The position numbers were made by a program, and so were the translations under genes. Positions 8,598 to 16,870 of a DNA stretch of 64,000 bases are shown here, in pieces. A model generated the notes under the pieces. It saw nothing but the letters and a program-made list of their open reading frames with translations. It was not told the origin of the DNA and made no database searches. Numbering within the stretch: position 1 is the first letter of the stretch; each line of letters opens with the position of its first letter. Source of the stretch: Aurantimonas aggregata. GTDB lineage: Bacteria; Pseudomonadota; Alphaproteobacteria; Rhizobiales; Rhizobiaceae. The DNA is taken from NCBI RefSeq assembly GCF_010500835.1, contig NZ_JAAAMJ010000011.1, positions 62,001 through 126,000 on the forward strand, given 5' to 3'.

Positions 8598-9659
8598 ATG
8601 CAGTCTTTGAGAACCACCACCGGCGCAGCGCTCGTCTCTCTTGCGATCGGCCTTTCGCCGCTCGCCGCGGCCGCCCAGGAGACCGTCGAGCTCAACATGG
8701 CAACCCCGTGGGCCGGTGGGCACTGGCTGGAAATCGGGGCGAAGAAATACGCCGAGATCGTCGATCAGATGACCGACGGACGCGTCAAGATCAACGTCTT
8801 CCCGGCCGGCGCGCTCGGACCCGCACTCAAGGTCACCGAGTCGGTGCAGATGGGCATCGCCGACATGGGCCACGCCTGGGGCGGCTACGACTGGTCGGTC
8901 GATCGTACCAGCGCGATGTTCGCGGGCTGGCCCGGCGGCCCGAACCCGGAAGAGTACATGATGTGGCTCTATAACGGGAACGGCCTGACGCTCTGGAAGG
9001 AATGGCGCGACGACGTCTTCGACGTGGTGGCGATCCCTTGCGGCGTGACGGAGACCGAGATCTTCATGCATGCGCACAAGGCCGTCCGCACGGTCGAGGA
9101 CCTGCAGGGTCTGAAACTGCGCACCTCGTCGGCATGGGCCGAAATCGCGCCGAAGCTCGGCGTTTCGACCGTCATCCTGCCGGGCTCGGAAGTCTTCTCC
9201 GCGCTCGAGCGGCAGGTCGTCGACGCCATCGAATGGGGTGGCCCGGGCGGCAACATGCAGGAAGGCTTCGACAAGATCGCGCCGTACATGATGATGCCGG
9301 GGGTCCATTCCCGCGCCGCAGTCCACGACTGCATCTACAACAAGGCCGCCTGGGAGCGCATTCCGGAGAAGGACCAGGGGCTCCTGGAAATGGCCGGAAA
9401 GCTCGCCATGCTCGAATCCTATCTGGGCTACGCCAAGATGGACATCGCCGCCTACGAGGCGATGAAGAAGGACTCGCCCGCCGAAATGGTGCAGGTCGAC
9501 GACAGCCTGGTGAAGGCGGTCGGCGAAGCCTCCCGCGAATGGGCCGTGGAGCAGTCCGGCGACAATGAGTGGTTCAAGCGGGTCTACGAAGACCAGGCCG
9601 CATTCCTCGACTCGATTTCCGGTCTGGCGGAGTTCCGCTTCGCACCGGGCGCCCGGTAG
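8598..9659 (+). CDS. TRAP transporter substrate-binding protein, DctP family
   Basis: A 353-residue periplasmic protein. A Sec signal peptide (TTGAALVSLAIGLSPLAAAA) ends near residue 28. The mature part has the DctP features: NMATPWAGGHWLEIGAKKYAE at the start, RVKINVFPAGALGPALKVTESVQMGIADMG, then LQGLKLRTSSAWAEIAPKLGVSTVILPGSEVFSALERQVVDAIEWG, which carries the carboxylate-binding Arg. It captures an organic acid or similar solute for the DctQM permease. The start at 8598 follows AAGGAAG. The two permease genes follow after a hairpin-containing gap. The substrate is not assignable; many WGGP-containing relatives bind aromatic or keto acids. Confidence 0.93.
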   Translation: MQSLRTTTGAALVSLAIGLSPLAAAAQETVELNMATPWAGGHWLEIGAKKYAEIVDQMTDGRVKINVFPAGALGPALKVTESVQMGIADMGHAWGGYDWSVDRTSAMFAGWPGGPNPEEYMMWLYNGNGLTLWKEWRDDVFDVVAIPCGVTETEIFMHAHKAVRTVEDLQGLKLRTSSAWAEIAPKLGVSTVILPGSEVFSALERQVVDAIEWGGPGGNMQEGFDKIAPYMMMPGVHSRAAVHDCIYNKAAWERIPEKDQGLLEMAGKLAMLESYLGYAKMDIAAYEAMKKDSPAEMVQVDDSLVKAVGEASREWAVEQSGDNEWFKRVYEDQAAFLDSISGLAEFRFAPGAR

Positions 9660-9674
9660 TCTCGCAGCGATGGT

Positions 9675-9704
9675 CCGGACGGGTGTCTTGCGGCACCCGT
9701 CCGG
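9675..9704 (+). terminator. Intercistronic stem-loop behind the TRAP binding-protein gene
   Basis: CCGGACGGGTG and CACCCGTCCGG form a perfect 11-bp stem around an 8-base loop, 15 bases after the stop of the binding-protein gene. No T run follows, so it is more likely a partial terminator or RNA-stabilising hairpin that lets the binding protein be made in excess over the permease subunits. Confidence 0.6.
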
Positions 9705-9891
9705 CATTCGCGTCACTCCCGCACGACAGACGAGTGTTCGGTCCCCGTTTTCTCAAGCGCCTCGCGCTTGACCGCGTGCCCGTCGCGTCAGGCTCCTTTG
9801 ATCCCCATCGTCGAGTAACCCCCTTGCACGCAGCCACGACCAGCGGCCGGCTCCGCTCAGCCCGCCTGCCTCTTGCCCCAAAGAGGCACCC

Positions 9892-10440
9892 ATGACCGCC
9901 CTCATCCGCGGCATCCAGGCCGTCTCGCTCTGGTCCGGCAGGATCGCCGCCCTGCTCCTCCTGCCGCTCGTCTTCGCCATGGTCTACGAGGTCGTCAGCC
10001 GCTACGTCTTCGACGCCCCGACCCAGTGGGCGTTCGAAGTCAGCTACATGATGATGGGCACGATCTTCCTGTTCGGCCTGTCCTATGCGCTGCGCAACAA
10101 CGCTCACGTCAATGTCGACTTCATCCACGCCCATCTGCCGCGACGGCTCGTCGGGATGATCGACTGCATCGCCTTCGTGGCGATGACGGGACTCCTCGTG
10201 TGGCTGACCATGACGCTCGCCGATGGCGTCATCCGCACATACCGGACCGGCGAAGGCTCGGGCCTTTCGGCCTGGAACCCGCTCGTCTGGCCCTTCCGGC
10301 TCATCTATGCGCTGGGCTTCGGGCTGTTCGCCCTGCAGATGGGTGGCAAGGTCCTCGAGGCGCTGCTGGTCATCCTCGGCCGGCCCCTTCCCCCTCTTTC
10401 CGGCGACATAACGGTCGACGAGAAGGCGGGCGCGGCATGA
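9892..10440 (+). CDS. TRAP transporter small permease, DctQ family
   Basis: A 182-residue inner-membrane protein with four hydrophobic helices (around residues 15-35, 50-68, 90-110 and 130-150). The family motif region VYEVVSRYVFDAPTQWAFEV sits after the first helix and is followed by LRNNAHVNVDFIHAHLPRRL, both typical of DctQ. It pairs with the large permease to form the sodium-driven uptake channel. Its stop overlaps the start of the large subunit (ATGA at 10437), showing translational coupling. Confidence 0.93.
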   Translation: MTALIRGIQAVSLWSGRIAALLLLPLVFAMVYEVVSRYVFDAPTQWAFEVSYMMMGTIFLFGLSYALRNNAHVNVDFIHAHLPRRLVGMIDCIAFVAMTGLLVWLTMTLADGVIRTYRTGEGSGLSAWNPLVWPFRLIYALGFGLFALQMGGKVLEALLVILGRPLPPLSGDITVDEKAGAA

Positions 10441-11750
10441 CCAGCGAAACCGTCCTGTGGATGTTTCCGGCGCTGCTGGCGCTGATCATCCTCGGCATCC
10501 CGATCGCCTTTTCGATGATGCTGGTCGCCCTCGGATTCGGCTTCATGCGCTTCGGCGACATCGTGATCCTGCAATTTGCCCAGCGGGTGGACGAGGTCGC
10601 GACGAACTACGTGCTCGGCGCCATCCCGCTCTTCATCTTCATGGGGGCAATCCTGGAGCGCGCTGGCATTGCCGAACGGCTTTTCGACGCGCTCTACATG
10701 TGGACACGCCGACTGCCGGGCGGTCTGGCGATCGCGGCCTTGCTGATGTGCACGATCTTCGCCGCGGCATCGGGAGTGGTCGGCGCCACCGAGACGCTGG
10801 TCGGCATGCTCGCCATCCCGGCGATGCTCAAGCGCAAGTACAATCATTCGCTGATCTCGGGGACCGTCTGCGGCGGCGGATCGCTCGGCACGGTGATTCC
10901 GCCGTCGATCCCGGTCATCGTGCTGGCGCCGATCGCTGCCTTGCCGGTCGGTGATCTGCTCGCGGGCATCCTCGTCCCCGGGATGCTGATGTCGACGATG
11001 TTCATGCTCTACATCCTCATCGCCTGCGCGCTGAAACCGTCGCTTGCGCCGGGCGAGACGGAACCCGACCCTCGCAGTTTCGCCGAGAAGATGTCGTTCA
11101 CCCTGTCGGCGCTGGTTCCGCCCATGGTCCTGATCGCAACGGTGCTCGGAACTCTGTTCACAGGCCTTGCGACACCGACGGAAGCGGCAGCGTGCGGCTC
11201 GTTCGGGGTGCTTATCCTGGCGTTGTTCTATCGCCGGTTGACGTTTCGGATGCTTCTCGCCGCCTCGCTGCAGACGGTGTCGCTGACCGCGATGATCCTT
11301 GCCATCGTCCTCGCCGGCTCGCTGTTCTCCGGCGTTTTCTTCGCCTCCGGCGGCATGATGGCCGTGCGGGGCATCCTTGATTCGTTTGGGCTGGAAGCCT
11401 GGTCGGTGGTGGCGCTGCTGCTGGGGATCACCTTCGTCCTCGGCTTCGCGCTCGACCTGATCTCGATCGTGCTGATCATGATGTCGATCGCGGTGCCGAT
11501 CCTCGCCCTTTACGGCGTCGACCCGCTGTGGTTCGCGATCATCTTCCTGGTGACGCTGCAGACGAGCTATCTCACTCCGCCGATGGCACCGTCGATCTTC
11601 TATCTTCGTGCCATCGCGCCGTCCGAGATCACGCTGACCCAGATGTATTGGGGCGTGATCCCCTTCATCTGCTGCCAGGTCATCGTCCTGGCGCTCGTCA
11701 TCCTGTTCCCCGCCCTGGCCACCTGGATGCCGCGCTTCATCTACGGCTAA
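10437..11750 (+). CDS. TRAP transporter large permease, DctM family
   Basis: A 437-residue inner-membrane protein with 11-12 hydrophobic helices covering nearly its full length. DctM marks include FFMGAILERAG-type and ASGVVGATETLVGMLAIPAMLKRKYN segments, GTVCGGGSLGTVIPPSIPVIV (the substrate and sodium site hairpin) and QTSYLTPPMAPSIFYLRAI near the C-terminus. It carries out sodium-coupled import of the solute delivered by the binding protein. The ATG at 10437 overlaps the stop of the small permease. Family members are 425-440 residues, so it is complete. Confidence 0.94.
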   Translation: MTSETVLWMFPALLALIILGIPIAFSMMLVALGFGFMRFGDIVILQFAQRVDEVATNYVLGAIPLFIFMGAILERAGIAERLFDALYMWTRRLPGGLAIAALLMCTIFAAASGVVGATETLVGMLAIPAMLKRKYNHSLISGTVCGGGSLGTVIPPSIPVIVLAPIAALPVGDLLAGILVPGMLMSTMFMLYILIACALKPSLAPGETEPDPRSFAEKMSFTLSALVPPMVLIATVLGTLFTGLATPTEAAACGSFGVLILALFYRRLTFRMLLAASLQTVSLTAMILAIVLAGSLFSGVFFASGGMMAVRGILDSFGLEAWSVVALLLGITFVLGFALDLISIVLIMMSIAVPILALYGVDPLWFAIIFLVTLQTSYLTPPMAPSIFYLRAIAPSEITLTQMYWGVIPFICCQVIVLALVILFPALATWMPRFIYG

Positions 11751-11778
11751 CCGGCCGACCCAACAGCATGGACATGCA

Positions 11779-12093
11779 ATGATCTACGAAGAACGCGACT
11801 ACCACATCAGACCCGGCAAGCTTGCCGCCTTCGTCGCCTGCTACCGCGACCACGGCGTCGCGCTGCAGAAGAAGTATCTCGGCACCTTCGTGAGCTACTT
11901 CACGACCGAGATCGGCGAACTCAACCATGTCGTCGCCCTTTGGGGCTTCAACAGCCTCGACGAGCGGGCCGCGATGCGCAAGGCGATGCTCGCCGACCCG
12001 GCGTGGCAGGACTATCTCGCGCGCGTCGACGGCATGATCGAGCGGCAGACGACCCGCATCCTGACGCCCACCGACTTCTCGCCGCTGCAATGA
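11779..12093 (+). CDS. NIPSNAP family protein
   Basis: A 104-residue protein matching the NIPSNAP ferredoxin-like fold: MIYEERDYHIRPGKLAAFVA at the start, LGTFVSYFTTEIGELNHVVA with the conserved NHVV motif, and a central WGFNSLDERAAMRKAMLADPAW. In bacteria such proteins commonly sit in catabolic operons next to transporters and dehydrogenases; their reaction is mostly undetermined. It follows the TRAP permease by 28 bp, and its stop overlaps the hydrolase start (ATGA at 12090), so it belongs to the same transcript. Confidence 0.88.
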   Translation: MIYEERDYHIRPGKLAAFVACYRDHGVALQKKYLGTFVSYFTTEIGELNHVVALWGFNSLDERAAMRKAMLADPAWQDYLARVDGMIERQTTRILTPTDFSPLQ

Positions 12094-12890
12094 CCGCCTT
12101 CGACGTCTCGACCGCCGACGGCGCGACACTTGCTGCCTCGCGCGACGGCGCTGGTCCGGCGGTCGTGCTGGTCAGCGGTCTCGGCGGCACCGGCGGTTTC
12201 TGGAAACCCGTCGTGACCGGCCTCGCCGGGGCCCATGAGGTGTTCAGCTTCGACCAGCGCGGCATCGGCGGCTCGGCGCGCGGCACGGCCGAGACCACAA
12301 TCGACCGGCTTGCCGATGACGTGCTCTCCCTGCTCGATGCGGCAGGCATCGACAGCGCCGTGATCGTCGGGCATTCCACCGGCGGCTGCATTGCCCAGAC
12401 CCTCGCTGCGAAGGCGCCGGACCGGGTTCGAAAGCTGTGCCTGAGCGCCACCTGGCTGCGTCCGAGCCGATACATGACGGCGCTGTTCGAGACGCGACTG
12501 CGGCTGCTCGAAGGAGACCCCGTTGCCTATGCGGCAACCGCCACGCTGATCTCCTTCGCGCCGGCCTGGCTGGAGGAGAACTGGTCGGCCTACGAGCGGG
12601 CGGTCGCAAATGCGCCGCAGGGCGAGACCCAGCGCAAGGTGGTCGCCGAGCGGATTGCGGCCCTGCTCGCCTTCGATGGCAGCGCCAGCCTCCCGGCAAT
12701 CACCATGCCCGTCTCCATCATCGGCGCCGAGGACGACATGATCGTCCCGGCTTTCCTGCAGCGGGCGCTCGCCGAAGCACTGCCCGCCGCGACGACCACC
12801 ATGCTGCCGGACGGCGGACACTTCTTCCCCGTCTCGCGCACGCGCGCCTTCGTGGCGCATCTCGCCGACTGGGCAGGGCAGCAGCCATAA
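12090..12890 (+). CDS. Alpha/beta hydrolase
   Basis: A 266-residue cytoplasmic enzyme of the alpha/beta-hydrolase fold. The oxyanion strand VVLVSGLGGTGGFW is near residue 20, the nucleophile elbow is GHSTGG (Ser near residue 92), the acid is probably in GAEDDMIVP, and the catalytic His is in DGGHFFPVS. It is closest in shape to enol-lactonases such as PcaD and to RutD-type amide or aminoacrylate hydrolases. The start overlaps the NIPSNAP stop. Given the neighbours, it probably cleaves an ester or lactone made from the imported solute; the substrate is inferred only. Confidence 0.9.
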   Translation: MTAFDVSTADGATLAASRDGAGPAVVLVSGLGGTGGFWKPVVTGLAGAHEVFSFDQRGIGGSARGTAETTIDRLADDVLSLLDAAGIDSAVIVGHSTGGCIAQTLAAKAPDRVRKLCLSATWLRPSRYMTALFETRLRLLEGDPVAYAATATLISFAPAWLEENWSAYERAVANAPQGETQRKVVAERIAALLAFDGSASLPAITMPVSIIGAEDDMIVPAFLQRALAEALPAATTTMLPDGGHFFPVSRTRAFVAHLADWAGQQP

Positions 12891-12941
12891 CGCCGGCCAT
12901 GGGCGATGACGCGCTGCGCCGAAACTGAAAGGGAAGCCAGA

Positions 12942-13703
12942 ATGAAGCTCGCCGGCAAGGTCGCCATCATCACCGGAAGCGGTTCGGGCATCGGCCAGGA
13001 GACCGCCAGGCTCTTCATGGCAGAAGGAGCCGTCGTGGTCGTCGCCGATCGTGACGAGGCGGCAGCCGAGCGTGTCGCCGCCGAGCTGACCGCCGCTGGC
13101 GGAACCGCAAGCGCGATCCCCGTGGACGTGTCGGTCGAGGCCGAGGTCGCGGCGATGGTCGCGACCTGCGTCGAGCGTTACGGCCGCCTCGACATCCTGG
13201 TCAACAATGCCGGCTACGGAATCGCCGGGACGGTGGTCGATACCGCGGTCGCGGACTGGGACGCGCTGTTTTCAGTCAACGTCCGGGGCGTGTTCCTCGG
13301 CTGCAAGCACGCGATCCCGGTGATGGAGCGGCAGGGCGGCGGCGCGATCGTCAACACCGCCTCCGGCGGCGCGATCGTCGGCATCTACGACCGGGCGGCC
13401 TACACTGCGTCGAAAGGGGCGGTCGCGGCGCTGACCCGTGCCATGGCGATGGATCACGCGGAATCGAAGATCCGCGTCAATTGCGTCGCGCCCGGCACGA
13501 TCGAGACCCCCTATTTCACCAAGATCTTCGCGAACTCGCCCGATGCCGCCGGCCTGCGCAAGTTGCTGGAGGACCGGCAGGTGATGCAGCGGCTGGGCCA
13601 GCCGGTGGAGATCGCCCGGGCCATCCTGTTCCTGGCCTGCGACGATTCCTCTTTCAGTACCGGCTCGACGCTGGTCGCCGACGGTGGCTGGACCATCCGG
13701 TAA
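12942..13703 (+). CDS. Short-chain dehydrogenase/reductase (SDR)
   Basis: A 253-residue classical SDR. The cofactor motif is TGSGSGIGQETARLF near residue 12, with an acidic VVADRDE at the end of beta-2 that favours NAD(H) over NADP(H). NNAGYGI follows, then the catalytic Ser in NTASGGAIVG and the active-site YTASKGAVAAL (Tyr and Lys). The C-terminus is the usual GSTLVADGGWTIR. It oxidises or reduces an alcohol/ketone of the operon's substrate. The start at 12942 follows GGGAAG. It sits 51 bp after the hydrolase gene. Confidence 0.93.
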   Translation: MKLAGKVAIITGSGSGIGQETARLFMAEGAVVVVADRDEAAAERVAAELTAAGGTASAIPVDVSVEAEVAAMVATCVERYGRLDILVNNAGYGIAGTVVDTAVADWDALFSVNVRGVFLGCKHAIPVMERQGGGAIVNTASGGAIVGIYDRAAYTASKGAVAALTRAMAMDHAESKIRVNCVAPGTIETPYFTKIFANSPDAAGLRKLLEDRQVMQRLGQPVEIARAILFLACDDSSFSTGSTLVADGGWTIR

Positions 13704-14499
13704 TCGACCCGACGCCCTATATGCAGCCGTGGAGGCGGCTGCCTCAGACGGTTCGAGACCGGCCGGAGCGCGACGAGTCCATGTCGGCGGACACTCGTCG
13801 TCACCAAAGACGTCGGCGCGAAGCATCGGGAGGGATACGATCGGCGACCTGAAGGAACGTATCGAAGACCTATCGGTCGAATTGCTGGTACGCCATGGCT
13901 ACCAGGGCTTCCGGTTCCGCGACATCGCGGACCGGCTCGGGACGACTCGTGCCGCCGTTCACTACCATTACGGCAACAAGCAGAAACTCTGCGAGGCCGT
14001 GGTGGTGCAGTACATCACCACGCTGCTCGGCCGATGGGAGCATAACTGGGCCAGCGAGAAAATCTTCAGCGACAAGATCATCGGCATGATGGAGGCAAAC
14101 CGCGAGCGCTACCTCGTCTTCAATCCCACGGGGAGGACGACCAATCCCTGGAGCCTGATCTCCCGGATGCGCGTCGATCGCGACCTGATCGGACCGAAGG
14201 CGCAGGACGCCATCAACGGCTTCGGCATCACGCTGGAGCGGCTGATCATCGCGGCGATCGGCCAGGCCGTCATGCGCGGGGAGCTCGTCGCCGACATTCC
14301 CCGGCGGGACGTCGCCCTGCAGCTTGTCGCGATCGCCGACAGCGCTGGCGCGATCACGCAGGATGGTGGTGGTTTCGAGCGGCTTGACCAGCTCTATCGA
14401 TCCTTCGCCCGGATCGTCGAACATGCCTATGGGCGCGCGCGTGGCGACGCCGCCCCGCCGGGTATCGCATCGATCGCCGGTGGCCGGCCCGGCGCGTAG
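13684..14499 (+). CDS. TetR-family regulator, start uncertain
   Basis: The helix-turn-helix is clear: LSVELLVRHGYQGFRFRDIA, DRLGTTRAAVHYHYGNKQKL. A ligand domain of about 150 residues follows. There is no ATG in frame close to the domain. The coordinates use a GTG at 13684 that overlaps the SDR end and gives about 50 unneeded residues. A GGGAGGG at about 13828-13834 sits close before the likely true N-terminus (TIGDLKERIED), where only non-standard codons (CTG at 13849) are available. An ATG at 13781 opens a different frame (MSADTRRHQRRRREASGG) that stops at once, so a small indel near 13830 is possible. It closes the TRAP operon and is the best candidate to bind the palindrome at 8423-8446. 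Confidence 0.8.
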   Translation: MAGPSGNRPDALYAAVEAAASDGSRPAGARRVHVGGHSSSPKTSARSIGRDTIGDLKERIEDLSVELLVRHGYQGFRFRDIADRLGTTRAAVHYHYGNKQKLCEAVVVQYITTLLGRWEHNWASEKIFSDKIIGMMEANRERYLVFNPTGRTTNPWSLISRMRVDRDLIGPKAQDAINGFGITLERLIIAAIGQAVMRGELVADIPRRDVALQLVAIADSAGAITQDGGGFERLDQLYRSFARIVEHAYGRARGDAAPPGIASIAGGRPGA

Positions 14500-14528
14500 C
14501 CCCATGACGGTCGCGCAGGCTGCCCGCC

Positions 14529-15239
14529 TCACGCCAGCGACATTTCCCTTGTGCGGCGCTGGCCCATGAAGTGGATGAAGCGGCTGTGCACCTCCTCGGC
14601 GTGCTCGCGCGCGAGCTGCTCGGCCCATCCGGCGTCCTGCCGTTCGATCGCCTCGATGATCCGGTCGTGCGAGGCCGGCAGCTCGGTCGGCAGGTCGTCA
14701 TCATAGGACCGATAGTACAGCCGCAGCATGCGCCGGCCACCGACGAGGAGCCGCCGGTAGGCGTCGTGGAGATACGGATTGCGCGCCGCCTCGCTCACCG
14801 CCAGGTGGAAATCCATGTTGGTCTGGATCATCCCGAGCGCATCCTTGGCCGGCACCGTGGCGCGGAAGCGTTCCTGTTCGTGCCGGATCTTCTCCAGCGC
14901 GATATCGGTGCGCAGCTCCGCGGCAAGGCGGGTGACCGCCCGCTGCACCAGGTCGAGCGCATCGATGTATTGCGGGAACTCCTCGACATTCATGCCCGCG
15001 ACGACCGTGCCCTTGTTGGGCAGCGTGTCGACCAGCCCTTCGGCCTCCAGATGCACCAGCGCCTCGCGGATCGGCGAGCGCGAGGCGGAAAAGCGCTCGG
15101 CGAGGCGCATTTCGTCGAGCAACTGACCCGGCCGCAATTCCAGCGACAGGATCTCGTCGCGCAGCCGGTCGCGGATCATCAGCGCGCCGAAGCCCCGCTT
15201 GCGCGGCGGCTCCTCATCGATCCTCGGGCGCTTGGTCAC
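14529..15239 (-). CDS. GntR-family regulator, FCD subfamily
   Basis: A 236-residue regulator. After a basic N-terminal tail (TKRPRIDEEPPRKRGFG), the winged helix spans about residues 20-85 with RLAERFSASRSPIREALVHLE. The FCD ligand domain follows (DFHLAVSEAARNPYLHDAY, then SHDRIIEAIERQDAGWAEQL, then REHAEEVHSRFIHF) and keeps the Asp/His metal-site pattern. The start is a GTG at 15239 with CAGGA upstream; the frame stays open further upstream only because of high GC. It lies 47 bp behind the cupin gene on the same strand, and the pair is divergent from the racemase operon, which it most likely controls. Confidence 0.9.
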   Translation of the reverse strand: MTKRPRIDEEPPRKRGFGALMIRDRLRDEILSLELRPGQLLDEMRLAERFSASRSPIREALVHLEAEGLVDTLPNKGTVVAGMNVEEFPQYIDALDLVQRAVTRLAAELRTDIALEKIRHEQERFRATVPAKDALGMIQTNMDFHLAVSEAARNPYLHDAYRRLLVGGRRMLRLYYRSYDDDLPTELPASHDRIIEAIERQDAGWAEQLAREHAEEVHSRFIHFMGQRRTREMSLA

Positions 15240-15286
15240 GAGCGTGTCCTGCTGTCGATCCTGACGGCCGTCATCCGGCGCATCGA

Positions 15287-15673
15287 TCAGAAGTTCGGAA
15301 CCCAGCGGCGCGACTGTTCGCGGGCGTCGTCGTAACTGCCCTCGAAGATCGGCGAGGCGACCGTGGCGCGGACATGCAGGATGTCCTCGCCGACATTGCG
15401 GAAGCCATGTCTGGCGCCGGCGGGGATGAGCACCGACTGGTTGGGCTCCACCATCTGGCGATCCTCGCCGACCCAGATCTCGGCGCGGCCTGCCATGACT
15501 TCCAGCACTTCCTCCACGGCATGGTGATGGGTCGGGGCGCCGAGCCCAGGCTCGCACCATTGCTCGAAGATGCAGATCTGGTGGGCGCCGGCGACAGCCG
15601 AAATCCGCATCTGGGTCATGACGCCGTCGCGCCACTTCTCCACCGCTCCGTCTCTGTGATCGCAGATCTGCAT
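15287..15673 (-). CDS. Cupin-domain protein
   Basis: A 128-residue single-domain cupin. Motif 1 is GLGAPTHHHAVEEVLEVMAG, with two metal His and the Glu; motif 2 is PAGARHGFRNVGEDILHV, with the third His. Such small cupins bind a divalent metal and act as isomerases, dioxygenases or ligand sensors. The start at 15673 has AGAGG eight bases upstream; a Met six codons earlier is an alternative. It forms a two-gene unit with the GntR regulator and is divergent from the racemase operon, so it may process or sense that pathway's substrate. Confidence 0.88.
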   Translation of the reverse strand: MQICDHRDGAVEKWRDGVMTQMRISAVAGAHQICIFEQWCEPGLGAPTHHHAVEEVLEVMAGRAEIWVGEDRQMVEPNQSVLIPAGARHGFRNVGEDILHVRATVASPIFEGSYDDAREQSRRWVPNF

Positions 15674-15747
15674 GCTCGTCGCCTCTTCCATTCTTGTGGT
15701 CGCCGGCTCAGGCGCCCTGCCAGAGACGCTAAGGCGCCAAGCGCATC

Positions 15748-15776
15748 TTGTCGACAGAAAACATACACGGTTTACA
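15748..15776 (+). promoter_or_regulatory. Weak candidate promoter of the racemase operon
   Basis: TTGTCG and TTTACA are spaced by 17 bases in the 162-bp divergent gap. The -35 box overlaps an 8-bp perfect palindrome TGTCGACA (15749-15756) that could be part of a regulator site. The match to consensus is modest. Confidence 0.3.
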
Positions 15777-15835
15777 TGCTGCCTCTCGTCTGCGACAGGA
15801 TAGGCATCCGGAGTGCCTCGCGGCGGGATGATTGC

Positions 15836-16870
15836 ATGCGCTGGAAGAAGACTGCCTCGATGATCGAGGTCCATGCCGAGGGTGAAGTCGGGCGGGTCGT
15901 GACCGCCGGCGTGCTCGACGTTCCGGGCGAGACGATGCTCGACAAGATGCTGCACATCAACGAGGTCGACGGCAGCCTGCGGCGGTTCTTCTGCTTCGAG
16001 CCCCGCGGCTACGCGCAGATGAGCACGAACCTCCTGTTCGCGCCGACCACCCCCGACGCGGACGCCGCCTTCCTCATCCTGCAGCCCGACCGGGCGCATG
16101 CGATGTCCGGCTCCAACAGCATCTGCGTCGTCACCGCCCTGCTGGAGACCGGCATCCTGCCGATGCACGAGCCGGAGACGGTGGTGCGGCTGGAGACCCC
16201 GGCCGGCATCGTGAAGGCCGTGGCGCAATGCGCCGAGGGAAAATGCGTTTCCGTCTCGCTCGACATGTCGCCGAGCTTCGTCGACCGTCTCGACGCGGTC
16301 GTCGAGGTCGAGGGGCTGGGACCGGTGACGGTCGACATCGCCTTCGGCGGGGTGTTCTACGCGCTGATCGACCCGGCGCAGTTCGGCATGGCGATCGACC
16401 CGGCAGCGGCCCGCTCGCTGGCCGACATAGCCAGCCGGGTGCATCGGGCCGTCGATGCGCAGCTCGACGTGCAGCATCCGACGACCAAAGGCCTCGGCGG
16501 CATTTCCTACACGATGTTCGTCGACCGCGACGCGCGCGGCGACCTACGCGGTGCCACCGTGCTGCCGCCCGGCCGTTTCGACCGCTCGCCCTGCGGCACC
16601 GGCAACTCCGCCCGCCTCGCCTGCATGGTCGCGCGGGGCGAAGCGAACGTCGGCGATCGCTTCGAGGCGCGCTCGATCATCGGCAGCAAGTTCGACGTCG
16701 GCATCCTTGGCGAGACCACCGTCGGCGACCGGCCGGCGATCCTGCCGCGCATCACCGGTCGCGGCTGGATCCACGGCTTCCACCAGATCGGGCTGGATCC
16801 GTCGGATCCGTTTCCCGAAGGCTACGCCGTCGCCGATTGCTGGGGCGACGGCATGGACCTCCTGAAGTGA
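15836..16870 (+). CDS. Proline racemase family enzyme with Ser/Cys pair (probable trans-3-hydroxy-L-proline dehydratase or hydroxyproline epimerase)
   Basis: A 344-residue cytoplasmic enzyme of the proline racemase family. Family marks include DVPGETMLDKM, the AFLILQPDRAHAMSGSNSIC segment, KGLGGISYTMF, DRSPCGTGNSARLA and GRGWIHGFHQIGLDPSDPF. Racemases and 4-hydroxyproline 2-epimerases carry Cys in both half-sites. Here the second Cys is present (SPCGTG), but the first site reads AMSGSNS, with Ser at the usual Cys position. Ser/Cys pairs are reported for trans-3-hydroxy-L-proline dehydratases, which give pyrroline-2-carboxylate. The start at 15836 is an ATG with GGCGGG upstream. Its TGA overlaps the GTG of the next gene. 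The family is certain; the exact reaction is inferred from the residue pair. Confidence 0.88.
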   Translation: MRWKKTASMIEVHAEGEVGRVVTAGVLDVPGETMLDKMLHINEVDGSLRRFFCFEPRGYAQMSTNLLFAPTTPDADAAFLILQPDRAHAMSGSNSICVVTALLETGILPMHEPETVVRLETPAGIVKAVAQCAEGKCVSVSLDMSPSFVDRLDAVVEVEGLGPVTVDIAFGGVFYALIDPAQFGMAIDPAAARSLADIASRVHRAVDAQLDVQHPTTKGLGGISYTMFVDRDARGDLRGATVLPPGRFDRSPCGTGNSARLACMVARGEANVGDRFEARSIIGSKFDVGILGETTVGDRPAILPRITGRGWIHGFHQIGLDPSDPFPEGYAVADCWGDGMDLLK

